The translations under genes and the position numbers were made by a program. From the NCBI GenBank assembly GCA_965237405.1, contig OZ250139.1, forward strand, positions 1-64,000: DNA of 64,000 nt, read 5' to 3'. Shown piece after piece: positions 10,001-18,236 of this stretch. Below the pieces are notes generated by a model, which was given only the letters and a program-made list of their open reading frames with translations, searched no databases and was not told where the DNA came from. Numbering within the stretch: the stretch's first letter is position 1; each line of letters starts with the position of its first letter. This DNA comes from CAUZIB01 sp963663925 (lineage in GTDB: Bacteria > Acidobacteriota > Vicinamibacteria > Vicinamibacterales > UBA8438).

Positions 10001-10776
10001 GCGAGAGTTTACTGACGGCTCGCGCGGTTTACGGCTTCTGGCCAGCAGTCGGTGTCGATGGTGACATCGTCGTGTACTCGCCAGCCGACTCAAGTGAGCG
10101 AGCTCTTGGTACGGAGCTCCTTCGCTTCAATATGCTGAGACAGCAGGCGCAGCTTGACAACAGCTCTTCCCTCTCGCTTGCCGATTACGTCGCGCCCAGC
10201 GAGTCCGGTCGGATTGACTACATCGGCGCGTTTGCCGTGACCGCGGGCATCGGGGCAGATGAGACCGTTGCCACGTATGAGGACGACCACGATGATTACC
10301 ACGCGATCATGATCAAGGCACTGGCTGACCGGTTGGTCGAGGCGTTTGCCGAGTGCCTTCACGTCCGCGTTCGTCGAGAGTGGGGATACGCAGCGGATGA
10401 GGCATTAGAGTTCGAGGGCTTTATTTCGGAGAAGTACCGTGGCATTCGGCCGGCGTTTGGGTATCCGGCTTGCCCCGACCACAGCCAGAAGTTCGTCTTG
10501 TTCGAGTTACTCGATGCGGGTCGGATTGGGATGGCGCTGACCGAATCGGCGGCGATGCTTCCGGCGGCGAGCGTGAGTGGACTGTTCTTCTCTCATCCAG
10601 AGGCAAAGTACTTTACGGTCGGTCGTGTCGGGGGCGATCAGGTGTCTGACTACGCGGCGCGCACGGGCATGTCTGTTGCCGAGGTCGAGCGCTGGCTTGC
10701 CCCGAACCTCGCCGACACGTCTGGCGCTGTGGGAACGGTCGAGAATGTATCGAAGTCGAGAGCGTCACGATGTTGA
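7021..10776 (+). CDS. metH: Cobalamin-dependent methionine synthase
   Basis: MetH transfers a methyl group from methyl-tetrahydrofolate through cobalamin to homocysteine. All modules are present over 1251 residues. They are the homocysteine domain with zinc ligands C254 (GINCALG) and C317/C318 (VGGCCGT), the pterin domain starting near 355 (GERTNVTGSRRF), the B12 cap near 660-745, and the B12-binding domain with the axial His at H765 (KGDVHDIGKNI). The C-terminal SAM-binding activation domain follows (SEKYRGIRPAFGYPACPDH). The length is normal (E. coli 1227). It follows the SahR-like gene directly and is probably co-transcribed and repressed by it. No cobalamin riboswitch is seen upstream. 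Confidence 0.97.
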   Translation: MTNKAHDPCSAQAQLEATLNRRIVILDGAMGTMIQKCSLDESQFRGERFADHPTDLQGDNDLLVLTQPAVIKAIHEEFLEAGADIIETNTFNATSVAQKDYGLESVIYELNIQAARLAREVTNEWSARTPARPRFVAGAIGPTNKPLSISPDVNDPTARATTFDAMRDAYAEQVRGLFDGGCDLLLVETIFDTLNAKAAIMAVEDVFDEKQSRLPLMISVTITDRSGRTLSGQTIDAFWVSIAHAKPFSVGINCALGARDMRPYMVELSRIAPVFVSCYPNAGLPNAFGEYDETPEETSLLLREFAVGGFVNIVGGCCGTLPAHIRAIAEVVKDVAPRVRPTNALLYPEFSGLETLTIRPDSNFIMVGERTNVTGSRRFARLITTGNYTEAAEVAVEQVRSGANIVDVNMDEAMLDSEQAITKFLNLIATEPDIARVPVMVDSSKWSVIEAGLKCLQGKGIVNSISLKEGEADFLDKARRIRRYGAAVVVMAFDEAGQADTADRKVEICCRAYRLLTEEARFEPRDIIFDPNVLAIATGIEEHNTYAIDFIEATRRIKERCPGVTVSGGVSNFSFSFRGNGVVREAMHSAFLYHAVRAGMDMGIVNAGQLALYEDISPDLLTHVEDILFNRRSDATDRMIEFAGTVKGSGRKRKLDLGWRDADVESRLVHALVHGVVDFIESDVEEARRQSTRPLEVIEGPLMNGMKVVGDLFSAGKMFLPQVVKSARAMKRAVAYLQPFMEAEQGSGAKVAPKVVMATVKGDVHDIGKNIVAVVLRCNGYDVIDLGVMVPCDRILETAVVEDADIIGLSGLITPSLEMMTFVASEMKRRGFELPLLIGGATTSRQHTAVKIAPAYDGAVVHVPDAARVVDVVSSLRSSTKGSDFVVENRRDQAALRDQYASRQGRSLRPYNEARARGFKTNWATVDIPVPSFTGRREITVSVDELIPFIDWTYFFAAWELKGRYPGILDHPEKGKAARELFSDATDLLARVARESLLTARAVYGFWPAVGVDGDIVVYSPADSSERALGTELLRFNMLRQQAQLDNSSSLSLADYVAPSESGRIDYIGAFAVTAGIGADETVATYEDDHDDYHAIMIKALADRLVEAFAECLHVRVRREWGYAADEALEFEGFISEKYRGIRPAFGYPACPDHSQKFVLFELLDAGRIGMALTESAAMLPAASVSGLFFSHPEAKYFTVGRVGGDQVSDYAARTGMSVAEVERWLAPNLADTSGAVGTVENVSKSRASRC

Positions 10777-10903
10777 TCTTCTTGGTCATAGGTTGCCGGC
10801 AATTTGTCAGCGCAGACGACCGGTTCTCGTCAGGTAAGTCTGGCATCCGCGTCACCATTTGAGTGTATGATTTCAGTCGGTTTCCCAGTGTCATGGTACT
10901 CGC

Positions 10904-11499
10904 ATGGAATGCCAGATTCGCCAGTATTCACTGCATCAAGGTGCGCTTGAGATCGAGTACATCGAGGAGTACGTTGGCGAGTTTGAGCGCCCCAAGCGTG
11001 CGGCTAAAGGTGGTAGAACGGCTGGCAAACCACGACCACTATATTTTTATGGCAGAGGCGAAATTACCCGATGATAGGTCGGCCATTGTGCCCGTTGCCT
11101 ACAAGGTATCGCACGAGCTGTACGCTCCGCGAGACAGATTCACAGCTTACGGATCTGGTCTCTAAGCTTGCTGAGCACGTTCAATTCTCCGGCCGAAAGG
11201 TGCTGTATAAGTGGCTCGACTGGACGCGTCGCGACTGGTGAGGACAAGGGTTCTTTCGTGCGCTCACGGAGAAGCAGGAGGCCTGGGCAGTCGATAACGG
11301 CTTCGACGAAATCGTCGTGAAGACTAAGAATCAGTTCTACAACATGCGGAGCACGCTCGATCACCTTGAGTTCGATGTGGTCAAGTTCGAACCCAGTTTC
11401 CACCACAACCGAGAGTCGAAAGTCTACCTCAGTAAACGGCTCCGTCTAGAGGTGGTCGACCGCCACCGAAGTAAGCGTTCGGTCGTCCAGACCGACTAA
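10904..11499 (+). pseudogene. GNAT-family acetyltransferase remnant
   Basis: Three frames together spell one GNAT protein of about 195 residues. Frame A from ATG 10904 gives the N-terminal part (GALEIEYIEEYVGEFERP). Frame B continues with RLKVVERLANHDHYIFMAEA and AIVPVAYKVSHELYAP. Frame C gives LTDLVSKLAEHVQFSGRKV and, across TGA at 11239-11241, GQGFFRALTEKQEAWAV, which is the acetyl-CoA-binding loop. Arg (CGA) usually precedes GQG, so the stop looks like a CGA-to-TGA change. At least two indels plus one nonsense codon make this a pseudogene. The substrate of the ancestor cannot be told. The stretch 10777-10903 before it shows nothing recognisable. Confidence 0.75.
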
Positions 11500-11525
11500 G
11501 CGCCTTCTTGCATCGAGACTCGGTC

Positions 11526-12344
11526 GTGCGTGTCATTCCAATCGAAGCGACCGACGATCCGAGAGTTGCCGGCTTTCGAGACGTGCCGGATCCGGTACGT
11601 ATTCGCGATCAGGGCGTCTTCGTTGCCGAGGGGCGGTTCGTGGTGCAACGGATCCTGGCCGATAGTTCGTACCACCTTCAGGCCCTTCTTGTGACAGAGA
11701 CGGCCTTCCGAGCGCTCGAGGATATGCTGTTGGCCGTCGCGGATCCGCCGTCTGTTTACGTCGCCAGTCGGGCGTTGCTGCGCGAGATCGGCGGCTTCGA
11801 TTTTCATCAAGGGTGCATCGGACTTGTCGAACGTCCGACTCCAGCGGACGCAGCCAGTGTGATTCGGAAGATCAAATCGCCGTGCCCCGTCGTGGCGCTC
11901 GAGCAGATTGGAAATCCCGACAACGTCGGTGGCATCTTTCGAAACGCCGCCGCGTTTGGTGCAGCGGCCGTCCTGTTGAGCCCTGGGTGTAGCGATCCTC
12001 TGTATCGAAAAGCGATTCGTACTTCGATCGGGACGACGCTATCGGTCCCGTTTGCGGTCGTCGACGAGTGGCCGCGAGGACTGTGTCTCATTCGCGAGCG
12101 CGGTTACCACGTGGTGGCCCTTACGCCGGATCCATCGGCTATTCCACTGCGTCGCTACGCGCGTCCACGCGAGATGGCAGGGACGGTGCTAGTCGTCGGG
12201 AATGAGGGCGATGGGCTAACAGAGGACGTACTGGCGCAAGCACATGCGCGAGTACAGATTCCGGTCCGTCCACCGGTCGATTCTCTGAATGTTTCGACTG
12301 CCTCGGGTATCGCGCTTCACGCTCTTACCGTTGGACGACAGTGA
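11526..12344 (+). CDS. TrmH/SpoU-family RNA 2'-O-methyltransferase
   Basis: This is a SPOUT-class methyltransferase that would use SAM to methylate a ribose in tRNA or rRNA. The three SpoU motifs are present in order: NPDNVGGIFRNAAAFG near residue 135, VVGNEGDGLTEDV near 225 and IPVRPPVDSLNVSTASG near the C terminus. The N-terminal 100 residues form the usual substrate-binding domain (VRIRDQGVFVAEGRFVVQRI). GTG at 11526 is favoured because homologues begin just before the DDPR segment; TTG at 11508 in the same frame is an alternative. It converges with tag. The exact RNA target is not predictable. Confidence 0.9.
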   Translation: MRVIPIEATDDPRVAGFRDVPDPVRIRDQGVFVAEGRFVVQRILADSSYHLQALLVTETAFRALEDMLLAVADPPSVYVASRALLREIGGFDFHQGCIGLVERPTPADAASVIRKIKSPCPVVALEQIGNPDNVGGIFRNAAAFGAAAVLLSPGCSDPLYRKAIRTSIGTTLSVPFAVVDEWPRGLCLIRERGYHVVALTPDPSAIPLRRYARPREMAGTVLVVGNEGDGLTEDVLAQAHARVQIPVRPPVDSLNVSTASGIALHALTVGRQ

Positions 12345-12372
12345 ACCGGTCACGATTCGGTTCATATGTTCA

Positions 12373-12954
12373 CTAGGGCCACCGTATTTCGGAATGGCGA
12401 AAACAGCCGACCAGATGATCATTGACCATGCCGGTGGCCTGCATGAACGCGTAGCAAATCGTTGGTCCTACAAAGTTGAAGCCGCGGCGCTTGAGCTCAG
12501 CGCTCATAGAATCCGACTCGGGCGTCTTTGCCGGAACCTCACGTAGTCGGCGCCACGCGTTTTGCTTAGGTGTTCCGTCAACGAATTGCCAGACAAACCG
12601 GTCGAAGCTGCCAAACTCTCTCTGTACGGCGAGAAATGCCCGCGCGTTTAATACCGCCGACCGTATTTTCAGGCGGTTGCGCACAATCCCATCGTCGGAG
12701 AAGAGCTTCTTGACCCGACGGTCGTCGAAGCGGGCAACCTTTCGAGGATCGAAACCCGAAAATGCGTGGCGGTAGCGCTCGCGCTTCTTGAGGATCGTTA
12801 ACCAGCTGAGACCAGCTTGGGCGCCTTCCAGAACTAGCATCTCGAACAGCTTCAGATCGTCATGGGTTGGGACACCCCACTCTGAATCGTGATACGTGAC
12901 GTATAGCGGGTGAATTTCGCCCCAGGGACACCGTCGATCCGAGACGCCGCCCAT
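12373..12954 (-). CDS. tag: DNA-3-methyladenine glycosylase I
   Basis: Tag removes 3-methyladenine from alkylated DNA. The 193-residue protein shows the zinc-site Cys and His near the N terminus (RRCPWG, YVTYHDSEWGVP), the catalytic helix region GLSWLTILKKRERYRHAF with its Glu, and the C-terminal zinc ligands in NDHLVGCFRH. ATG at 12954 is chosen because homology starts there; the longer open frame upstream lies inside the dapE-like gene. It is the last gene of the dap operon, 13 bases after the preceding stop, and converges with the TrmH-like gene. Its link with lysine synthesis is probably only operonic. Confidence 0.93.
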   Translation of the reverse strand: MGGVSDRRCPWGEIHPLYVTYHDSEWGVPTHDDLKLFEMLVLEGAQAGLSWLTILKKRERYRHAFSGFDPRKVARFDDRRVKKLFSDDGIVRNRLKIRSAVLNARAFLAVQREFGSFDRFVWQFVDGTPKQNAWRRLREVPAKTPESDSMSAELKRRGFNFVGPTICYAFMQATGMVNDHLVGCFRHSEIRWP

Positions 12955-12967
12955 CCGATTCAGTCGC

Positions 12968-13966
12968 TCAGCTGGCGAGAAGATTCTTCGCGATTGCAAC
13001 ATAGTGCCCGACCGAGGCGTGCAGCTCATCCAGGCGGATGTGTTCGTCGGCGGTGTGGGCAACAAGGATCGAACCGGGGCCAAACAGAAGGGGCTTGCCC
13101 CACGAAGACAGAAATGGGATGTCAGTCGTGAAGGCGAAAGCTTCTGTCTCGAATGCTGGCACCGTCTCCAGCTTGACCGGCGGGACTTCCGTGACATCCA
13201 AGAGGCTCACTGTGGCGGTCAGTGGCTCAAGTGCTGATCGGACGTCGCCAGCAGGTCCAACCGTTCGGAAATTGACTTCGGCTTCAGCCGAGGGCGGGAC
13301 GACGTTTGGCGCAATACCGCCAGAGATGAGTCCTACCGTGTACGTAGTCCGTCCCATCTCCGGATCTTCGGGGAGTTTCAGACCGCGGAGCTGCACAAGT
13401 GCGTCAATTAGCCTCTCGATCGCCGATACTCCAACCTCGGGGTGCGACGAATGTGCGGCCCGGCCATCGGCCGTGAGGCGGACCCGATACACTCCGCGTG
13501 TTGCGGCACCCAACCGGTTTCCGGTCGGTTCGCCATTGATGAGGTAGCGTGAGCCCAACGGTCGAGTATTGGCTGCGTGTGCACCGTGACTGCCGTGCTC
13601 TTCGCCTACGACCACGAGGAGTCCGACGCGCCGTTCGCCTTCTGCCCGAAGTTGTTCAAGTGCCGCTAACTGCGCGGCCAGGATGCCCTTCGCGTCGCAG
13701 GCACCGCGACCGTAGAGGAGGCCACCGATTTCTCGGCTCGGAAAGAACGGCGGAACCGTGTCGATATGGGTCGAGAACACCACATCAGGTGGATTGAGTG
13801 TGGCGATGACATTGAATCTATCCTCGGCGACGGGCTGATTAACGACATCGTAAGCACGGTCTCGGAGCCAGGCAGACACCCAGCGGCAGGCCTCCCCCTC
13901 GCGACCGGTCGTCGAATCGATGTCGACGAGTGTCCGTGCCAGAGTGGTGAGTGCTACCGAATCCAT
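12968..13966 (-). CDS. dapE: M20 metallopeptidase, probable succinyl-diaminopimelate desuccinylase
   Basis: The 332-residue protein has the M20/ArgE-DapE di-zinc pattern: STHIDTVPPF (His, first Asp), GRGACDAKGI (bridging Asp), VVGEEHGS (catalytic Glu-Glu), INGEPTG and a late His in VAHTADEH. The dimerisation domain insert lies around residues 165-270. Because it follows dapB, dapA and dapD, the likely substrate is N-succinyl-LL-diaminopimelate, and the DapD type implies the succinylase branch. Its sequence is nearer the short ArgE/LysK type than classical DapE (about 375 residues), so acetyl-ornithine or acetyl-lysine deacylase activity is possible. Its start overlaps dapD by 13 bases. Confidence 0.82.
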   Translation of the reverse strand: MDSVALTTLARTLVDIDSTTGREGEACRWVSAWLRDRAYDVVNQPVAEDRFNVIATLNPPDVVFSTHIDTVPPFFPSREIGGLLYGRGACDAKGILAAQLAALEQLRAEGERRVGLLVVVGEEHGSHGAHAANTRPLGSRYLINGEPTGNRLGAATRGVYRVRLTADGRAAHSSHPEVGVSAIERLIDALVQLRGLKLPEDPEMGRTTYTVGLISGGIAPNVVPPSAEAEVNFRTVGPAGDVRSALEPLTATVSLLDVTEVPPVKLETVPAFETEAFAFTTDIPFLSSWGKPLLFGPGSILVAHTADEHIRLDELHASVGHYVAIAKNLLAS

Positions 13967-14814
13967 GCCTCGAGCTCGGTTCGCGCATCGGTCCGTTCAT
14001 CTCGGTATTTAACGATGACCGGCGTTGCCAACGACAATCCCAAATCCTTACCGGCGGGTGCGGTGACGGTTCGTGCACCAGGGACGACAACCGCTCCTTC
14101 CGGGATTACGGTGGGTGACCCGGACTCCGTTTTTAGGACCTGTCCACGCGGAAGGTCATAGACAGGTGTCGAGCCGGTGATGATCGTGCCGGCGGCGATT
14201 ACGGCACGACGTTTAACGACCGCACCCTCATAAAGCCCGACGTTACCTCCAACCAACACTTCGTCCTCCACGATGACCGGAATGGCACCAACAGGCTCAA
14301 GGACACCACCAATCTGAGCTGCGGCGCTTACGTGGACGCGTTGGCCGACTTGGGCGCATGATCCAACCAGTGCGTGTGAGTCGATCAAGGTGCCGTCACC
14401 GACGTATGCTCCGATGTTGATGTACATCGGTGGCATGCAAATGACTCCGTTGCCGACGAATACGCCATCGCGAATCGACGATCCTCCCGGTACGATCCGA
14501 ACGCCCGAGGAGAGGTCCAGAGACTTCAGCGGAAGCGTGTCCTTGTCCAAGAAGGGTGCCCGGTCGTCTCCGGTTGGATATGCCACGACGTTACCTGAGC
14601 GAAAGCCGACGAGGATGCCTTCTTTTACCCACGCGTTGACGCGCCACCCTGTCGGTTGAGACGAGTCTGGCTCAGCCGCGCGGACTTGGCCTACTGACAG
14701 CCAGCGGCGCAGCTCGGCAAAGGCCGACCGGGAGCGTTCCTGATCGGCATCGGGGCCAAGCTGGAATAGTTCGTGAATCTCGTCAGCAAGAGACTGAACT
14801 GAAGCGGTCGTCAT
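13954..14814 (-). CDS. dapD: Tetrahydrodipicolinate N-succinyltransferase
   Basis: DapD succinylates tetrahydrodipicolinate with succinyl-CoA in the lysine/peptidoglycan pathway. Hexapeptide repeats of a left-handed beta helix run from about residue 95 to 230 (VFVGNGVICMPPMYINIGAY, VHVSAAAQIGGVLEP). The family signature GGNVGLYEGAVVKRRAVIA and the C-terminal strand VPGARTV follow. ATG at 14814 is preceded by GAGG at a good distance and gives 286 residues. An upstream GTG at 14847 overlaps the dapA stop and is less likely. Confidence 0.93.
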   Translation of the reverse strand: MTTASVQSLADEIHELFQLGPDADQERSRSAFAELRRWLSVGQVRAAEPDSSQPTGWRVNAWVKEGILVGFRSGNVVAYPTGDDRAPFLDKDTLPLKSLDLSSGVRIVPGGSSIRDGVFVGNGVICMPPMYINIGAYVGDGTLIDSHALVGSCAQVGQRVHVSAAAQIGGVLEPVGAIPVIVEDEVLVGGNVGLYEGAVVKRRAVIAAGTIITGSTPVYDLPRGQVLKTESGSPTVIPEGAVVVPGARTVTAPAGKDLGLSLATPVIVKYRDERTDARTELEAWIR

Positions 14815-14843
14815 GGCAGACCTCGAGTCTTCATACATTCGGC

Positions 14844-15761
14844 TCACGAACCCGAGGCTTGGCGAAGTTCAGACCGCTGCAGGCCAAGACCTCGTAGCAC
14901 GTCGGTGATGCGCTGCTGTGAAGCCGGCTGCGGCGGAACGAGCGGAAGACGGTAGTGCGCTTCAGGAAGCACCCCCATTTCAACGAGCGCCGCCTTTACT
15001 GGAATCGGATTCGATTCTACGAAGTTGACCTGCATCAACGGCAGCAAGCGTTGGTGTAGCGTCAGGGCGTGGGCGAAATCCCCCCGACATGCGGCATTAA
15101 CCATTTCCGCCATTTTTTTCGGCACTTCATTCGAGATGACGGAGATCACTCCGACGCCACCCAGCGCGATGAAAGGTAGCGTGAAGGCGTCATCCCCGGA
15201 CAGCACGCTGAACCCATCGGGCACGCCTTGACAGATGGCGCACATCTGCGCCAGGTCACCCGATGCCTCTTTCACACCGACGACGTTCCCGATGGTGGCC
15301 AACCGAGCCAACGTTTCCGAGCCGATGTTGCATCCTGTTCGGCTCGGCACGTTATAGACGACCACGGAACGGTCGATGGAGTTCGCGATCGACGCATAGT
15401 GCCGATAGAGTCCCTCCGGTGTCGGCTTGTTGTAGTAGGGTGTCACGGAGAGGATGCCGTTGGCACCGGCACGCACCATGTCCTGCGCTAGTGTCACGAC
15501 TGCCGCCGTGTCGTAGCCCCCGGCACCGGCGAGAACCGGAATCCGGTCGTTGGCCTCCGAAGCGACGAGCTCGACGACGCGGAGCTTTTCCTGGCGCGAC
15601 AGCGTCGGACTCTCACCGGTCGTTCCACAAGGGACAAGGAAGTGCACGCCGGCCTCGACCTGTCTTCGGGCCAGTCGAGACACGGCGGCTTCGTCCAGTG
15701 CACCCGTGTCAGAAAACGGTGTGACAAGCGCAGTGCCGCAACCGGTCCATTGTTTGTCCAT
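14844..15761 (-). CDS. dapA: 4-Hydroxy-tetrahydrodipicolinate synthase
   Basis: DapA condenses pyruvate with aspartate semialdehyde, the first committed step to diaminopimelate and lysine. The 305-residue TIM barrel shows GTALVTPF at the N terminus, the substrate loop PCGTTGESPTLS, the catalytic Tyr in VVYNVPSRTG and the Schiff-base Lys in VVGVKEASGD. It starts five bases after dapB and runs to the start region of dapD, so the genes are co-transcribed. No lysine riboswitch is visible upstream of the operon. Confidence 0.95.
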   Translation of the reverse strand: MDKQWTGCGTALVTPFSDTGALDEAAVSRLARRQVEAGVHFLVPCGTTGESPTLSRQEKLRVVELVASEANDRIPVLAGAGGYDTAAVVTLAQDMVRAGANGILSVTPYYNKPTPEGLYRHYASIANSIDRSVVVYNVPSRTGCNIGSETLARLATIGNVVGVKEASGDLAQMCAICQGVPDGFSVLSGDDAFTLPFIALGGVGVISVISNEVPKKMAEMVNAACRGDFAHALTLHQRLLPLMQVNFVESNPIPVKAALVEMGVLPEAHYRLPLVPPQPASQQRITDVLRGLGLQRSELRQASGS

Positions 15762-15766
15762 GTCTT

Positions 15767-16474
15767 CTAGGCCCTGTATGTCATACCAAGCACGTCACGC
15801 ATGGTGAACCATCCCTGCCGGTCCTTCACCCACTGAGCAGCTTCAATTGCGCCGCGCGCGAACGTCGTTCGATTTCTGGCGGTGTGAGTGAGCATGATCG
15901 TGTCGGCGGGGCCATCAAACCCCACAGTGTGGATTCCCGGAACCGAACCGACCCGCGTCGACGCAACGTCAATCGGCCTAACGTAGCCCGATGCTTTCAT
16001 CGCGGCCTCAAGGGCGAGTGCGGTCCCAGAGGGCGCATCGATCTTGGCGGCGTGGTGCGTTTCATGGATCGAGGCGCCGAACTCTTCATGTTGTGAGAAC
16101 AACAGCGCGGCGCGTTCCACTAAGTCCTGAAAGATATTCACGCCAACGGAGAAATTAGCGGCCACAACGACACCGATACTCGCGTCGGCGACGACCCGTT
16201 TTAACTCTGATTCGCGGTCGTTCCATCCCGTTGTACCAATCACGGTGTTCAGTCCGATCCGAGCCAGACGTGGAAGGTTAGCGACGGTGGCTTCAGCTGT
16301 CGAGAAGTCGATAGCGACGTCGGCCTCCGAGAGGCGAGCAGGATCGATCGCCTCTCCCGAGGCGTTGTTATGGATGTCAAGTCGTTCAACGATCTCACAG
16401 TTGAAGGTCTCGGCTAGTGCCTCGACTTCCTTGCCCATCCGGCCGTAGCCGACGATTACGATGCGAAGTCCCAT
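15767..16474 (-). CDS. dapB: 4-Hydroxy-tetrahydrodipicolinate reductase
   Basis: DapB reduces the DapA product with NAD(P)H. The 235-residue protein has the nucleotide-binding start RIVIVGYGRMGKEV, a substrate loop IGTTGW, and the active-site block ETHHAAKIDAPSGTAL with the His-His and Lys of the family. Position 8 of the dinucleotide motif is Tyr instead of the more common Ala or Ser. It is the first gene of the dap operon. The divergent region up to 16653 contains a minus-strand TATAAT at 16568-16573, a plausible -10 element without a good -35. Confidence 0.95.
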   Translation of the reverse strand: MGLRIVIVGYGRMGKEVEALAETFNCEIVERLDIHNNASGEAIDPARLSEADVAIDFSTAEATVANLPRLARIGLNTVIGTTGWNDRESELKRVVADASIGVVVAANFSVGVNIFQDLVERAALLFSQHEEFGASIHETHHAAKIDAPSGTALALEAAMKASGYVRPIDVASTRVGSVPGIHTVGFDGPADTIMLTHTARNRTTFARGAIEAAQWVKDRQGWFTMRDVLGMTYRA

Positions 16475-16653
16475 CTGAAACTTTTGTTACGGCCCGGTAT
16501 GTCGTCTTGCCGCGTCGGAGAAAGGATAAGTGCTCTGGCGCGCAATCTGGGGCGCGTGTGAGCGATGATTATACTTGTCGCTTCTTTCCCGTGCGCACAC
16601 ACAGAGTATAGTTGTCGACTCTCGAGATCGAACCGCAATCGTCAGGAGCAACA

Positions 16654-17649
16654 ATGTCGATACCCACGACCATGCGTGTCGTCGAAATCACCGATTTTAG
16701 GTCGGCCGAGAACCTGAGGATTGGCGAGCGGGCGGTTCCCACCCCGGCGATCGAAGAGCTCCTCGTCAGAGTTGAGGCGGCGGGCGTAAATCGTGCCGAC
16801 GTGATGCAACGGCGGGGTAACTATCCTCCGCCTCCTGGCGCATCTGATGTGCTGGGGTTGGAGGTGTCAGGGGTCGTCGCGGCACTTGGAGACGGTGTCG
16901 GCGGTTGGTCGGTGGGCGACCGTGTCTGTGGCCTTGTTACCGGCGGCGGATACGCGGAGTACTGCGTAGTTCCAGTTCCACAAGCTTTACCGATTCCGGA
17001 ACAGGTCGATACCGTGCACGGCGCAGCGCTACCGGAGGCATGTTTCACGGTCTGGACGAACGTGTTCGAGAGAGGTCGTCTGGTTGACGGCGAGAGTTTC
17101 CTCGTGCATGGTGGCTCGAGTGGTATCGGCACGACGGCTATCCAGCTTGGACACCTGACCGGCGCTCGCGTCTTTGCCACGGCTGGGTCTGAAAAGAAGT
17201 GCGCCGCGTGTGAGCGGTTGGGGGCCGAGCGTGCCATCAACTACCACAGAGAGGACTTTGCAGCGGCGCTGATGGTGGCGACCGACGATCGCGGCGTGGA
17301 TGTGATACTTGATATGGTTGGCGCGCCGTATCTGCAGTCCAATCTGGATAGTCTCGCAGCGGACGGACGGTTGGTTCTGATTGGGTTGATGGGCGGCGTC
17401 AAGGCCGAGGTAAACCTCGCGAAACTCATGTCGCGCCGCCTCGTCATTACGGGTTCCACGCTCCGGTCTCGGGCCGTCTCGGAGAAGGGAGCCATTGCCG
17501 ATGCCGTTTGCACCCATATTTGGCCTTGGGTGTCAGATGGGCAATTCAAACCGCAGATTCACGCGACGTTTGCACTTAAGGATGCGGCCGAAGCGCACCG
17601 CGTCATGGAGGCAAGTCAACACATCGGTAAGCTGGTACTGAGAGTCTAA
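16654..17649 (+). CDS. Zinc-free NAD(P)H:quinone oxidoreductase (PIG3-type MDR)
   Basis: The 331-residue protein belongs to the medium-chain dehydrogenase/reductase superfamily, quinone-oxidoreductase branch. Seen are the N-terminal GroES-like domain with AAGVNRADVMQRRGNYPPP, GLEVSGVV, and the Rossmann segment LVHGGSSGIGTTAIQLGHL. The structural and catalytic zinc Cys/His sets of alcohol dehydrogenases are absent. It would reduce quinones or other carbonyls with NADPH; the natural substrate is unknown. ATG at 16654 is preceded by AGGAG six bases away and is preferred to the in-frame TTG at 16612. The gene is divergent from dapB. Confidence 0.9.
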   Translation: MSIPTTMRVVEITDFRSAENLRIGERAVPTPAIEELLVRVEAAGVNRADVMQRRGNYPPPPGASDVLGLEVSGVVAALGDGVGGWSVGDRVCGLVTGGGYAEYCVVPVPQALPIPEQVDTVHGAALPEACFTVWTNVFERGRLVDGESFLVHGGSSGIGTTAIQLGHLTGARVFATAGSEKKCAACERLGAERAINYHREDFAAALMVATDDRGVDVILDMVGAPYLQSNLDSLAADGRLVLIGLMGGVKAEVNLAKLMSRRLVITGSTLRSRAVSEKGAIADAVCTHIWPWVSDGQFKPQIHATFALKDAAEAHRVMEASQHIGKLVLRV

Positions 17650-17672
17650 ATTAGGGGAGCGTACCGAACAGG

Positions 17673-17882
17673 TCATACGAGGGCGGTCAGCAGCGTGATA
17701 TCGGTTTCGCGATGGTCCATCACCAGCATGAAGATCAGGTAGTCGCGGATATGGTGAGTCATGAGGAAGTTCTCTCAGACATGCTGATGGTTGTTGGTGG
17801 CAATTGCGTACTGTAGGGACTCGTCATCGCATACCTTCATGTAGTCGTCGGTCGTCCGCAGCGTAGATCGGTAGGCGCTATA
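17673..17882 (-). pseudogene. Unidentified gene remnant with internal TGA
   Basis: On the minus strand a 70-codon frame reads like protein, with segments TTDDYMKVCDDESLQYAIA and ENFLMTHHIRDYLIFMLVM. It is broken by one TGA between NNHQHV and ENFL and ends at TGA 17673-17675. No start codon or full-length domain is apparent, and I do not recognise the family. The alternation of acidic, His-rich and hydrophobic stretches and the absence of any other gene here suggest a decayed gene. It could also be non-coding sequence that looks coding by chance. It fills most of the gap between the quinone oxidoreductase and the SEC-C gene. Confidence 0.3.
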
Positions 17883-17930
17883 CTACGGGGATCGCAACGG
17901 AGTGTCCTGGTAGGTTCAGAGGGCGAGAAT

Positions 17931-18164
17931 ATGGTAAGTGGGAAGGTCAGTCGAAACGTTCCTTGCCCATGCGGGAGCGGACGCAAGTATAAACAGTGTT
18001 GTTCTCGTAAGCAAGAACAGATGTCACCGGTGAGTCAGATCGCGGTCATCGGTGTGGTCGTGGCGATTCTTGCCGTGGTCGCGTACGCCTTTACTTCAGA
18101 CCGTGGATCTGGATCACGACAAGTCTGGGATCCGGACCACGGGCATTACCATACGGTGCCTTAG
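17931..18164 (+). CDS. SEC-C zinc-motif membrane microprotein
   Basis: A 77-residue protein has three parts. The N-terminal SEC-C zinc motif is VPCPCGSGRKYKQCC, like the C-terminal tail of SecA that binds SecB and ribosomes. A single membrane helix follows (AVIGVVVAILAVVAYAF), then a short external tail with DPDHGHYHTV rich in His. It is not linked to secA here. The layout suggests a tail facing the cytoplasm that could dock SecB or ribosomes at the membrane. That role is inference; proteins of this shape have no known function that I can name. Confidence 0.75.
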   Translation: MVSGKVSRNVPCPCGSGRKYKQCCSRKQEQMSPVSQIAVIGVVVAILAVVAYAFTSDRGSGSRQVWDPDHGHYHTVP

Positions 18165-18236
18165 CAACTAAGGAGACAGGAGTCAGGAGTCTTTCTGTCC
18201 GCCTTTTTGTCATGGGCTTTCATCGATAGATCCCGC

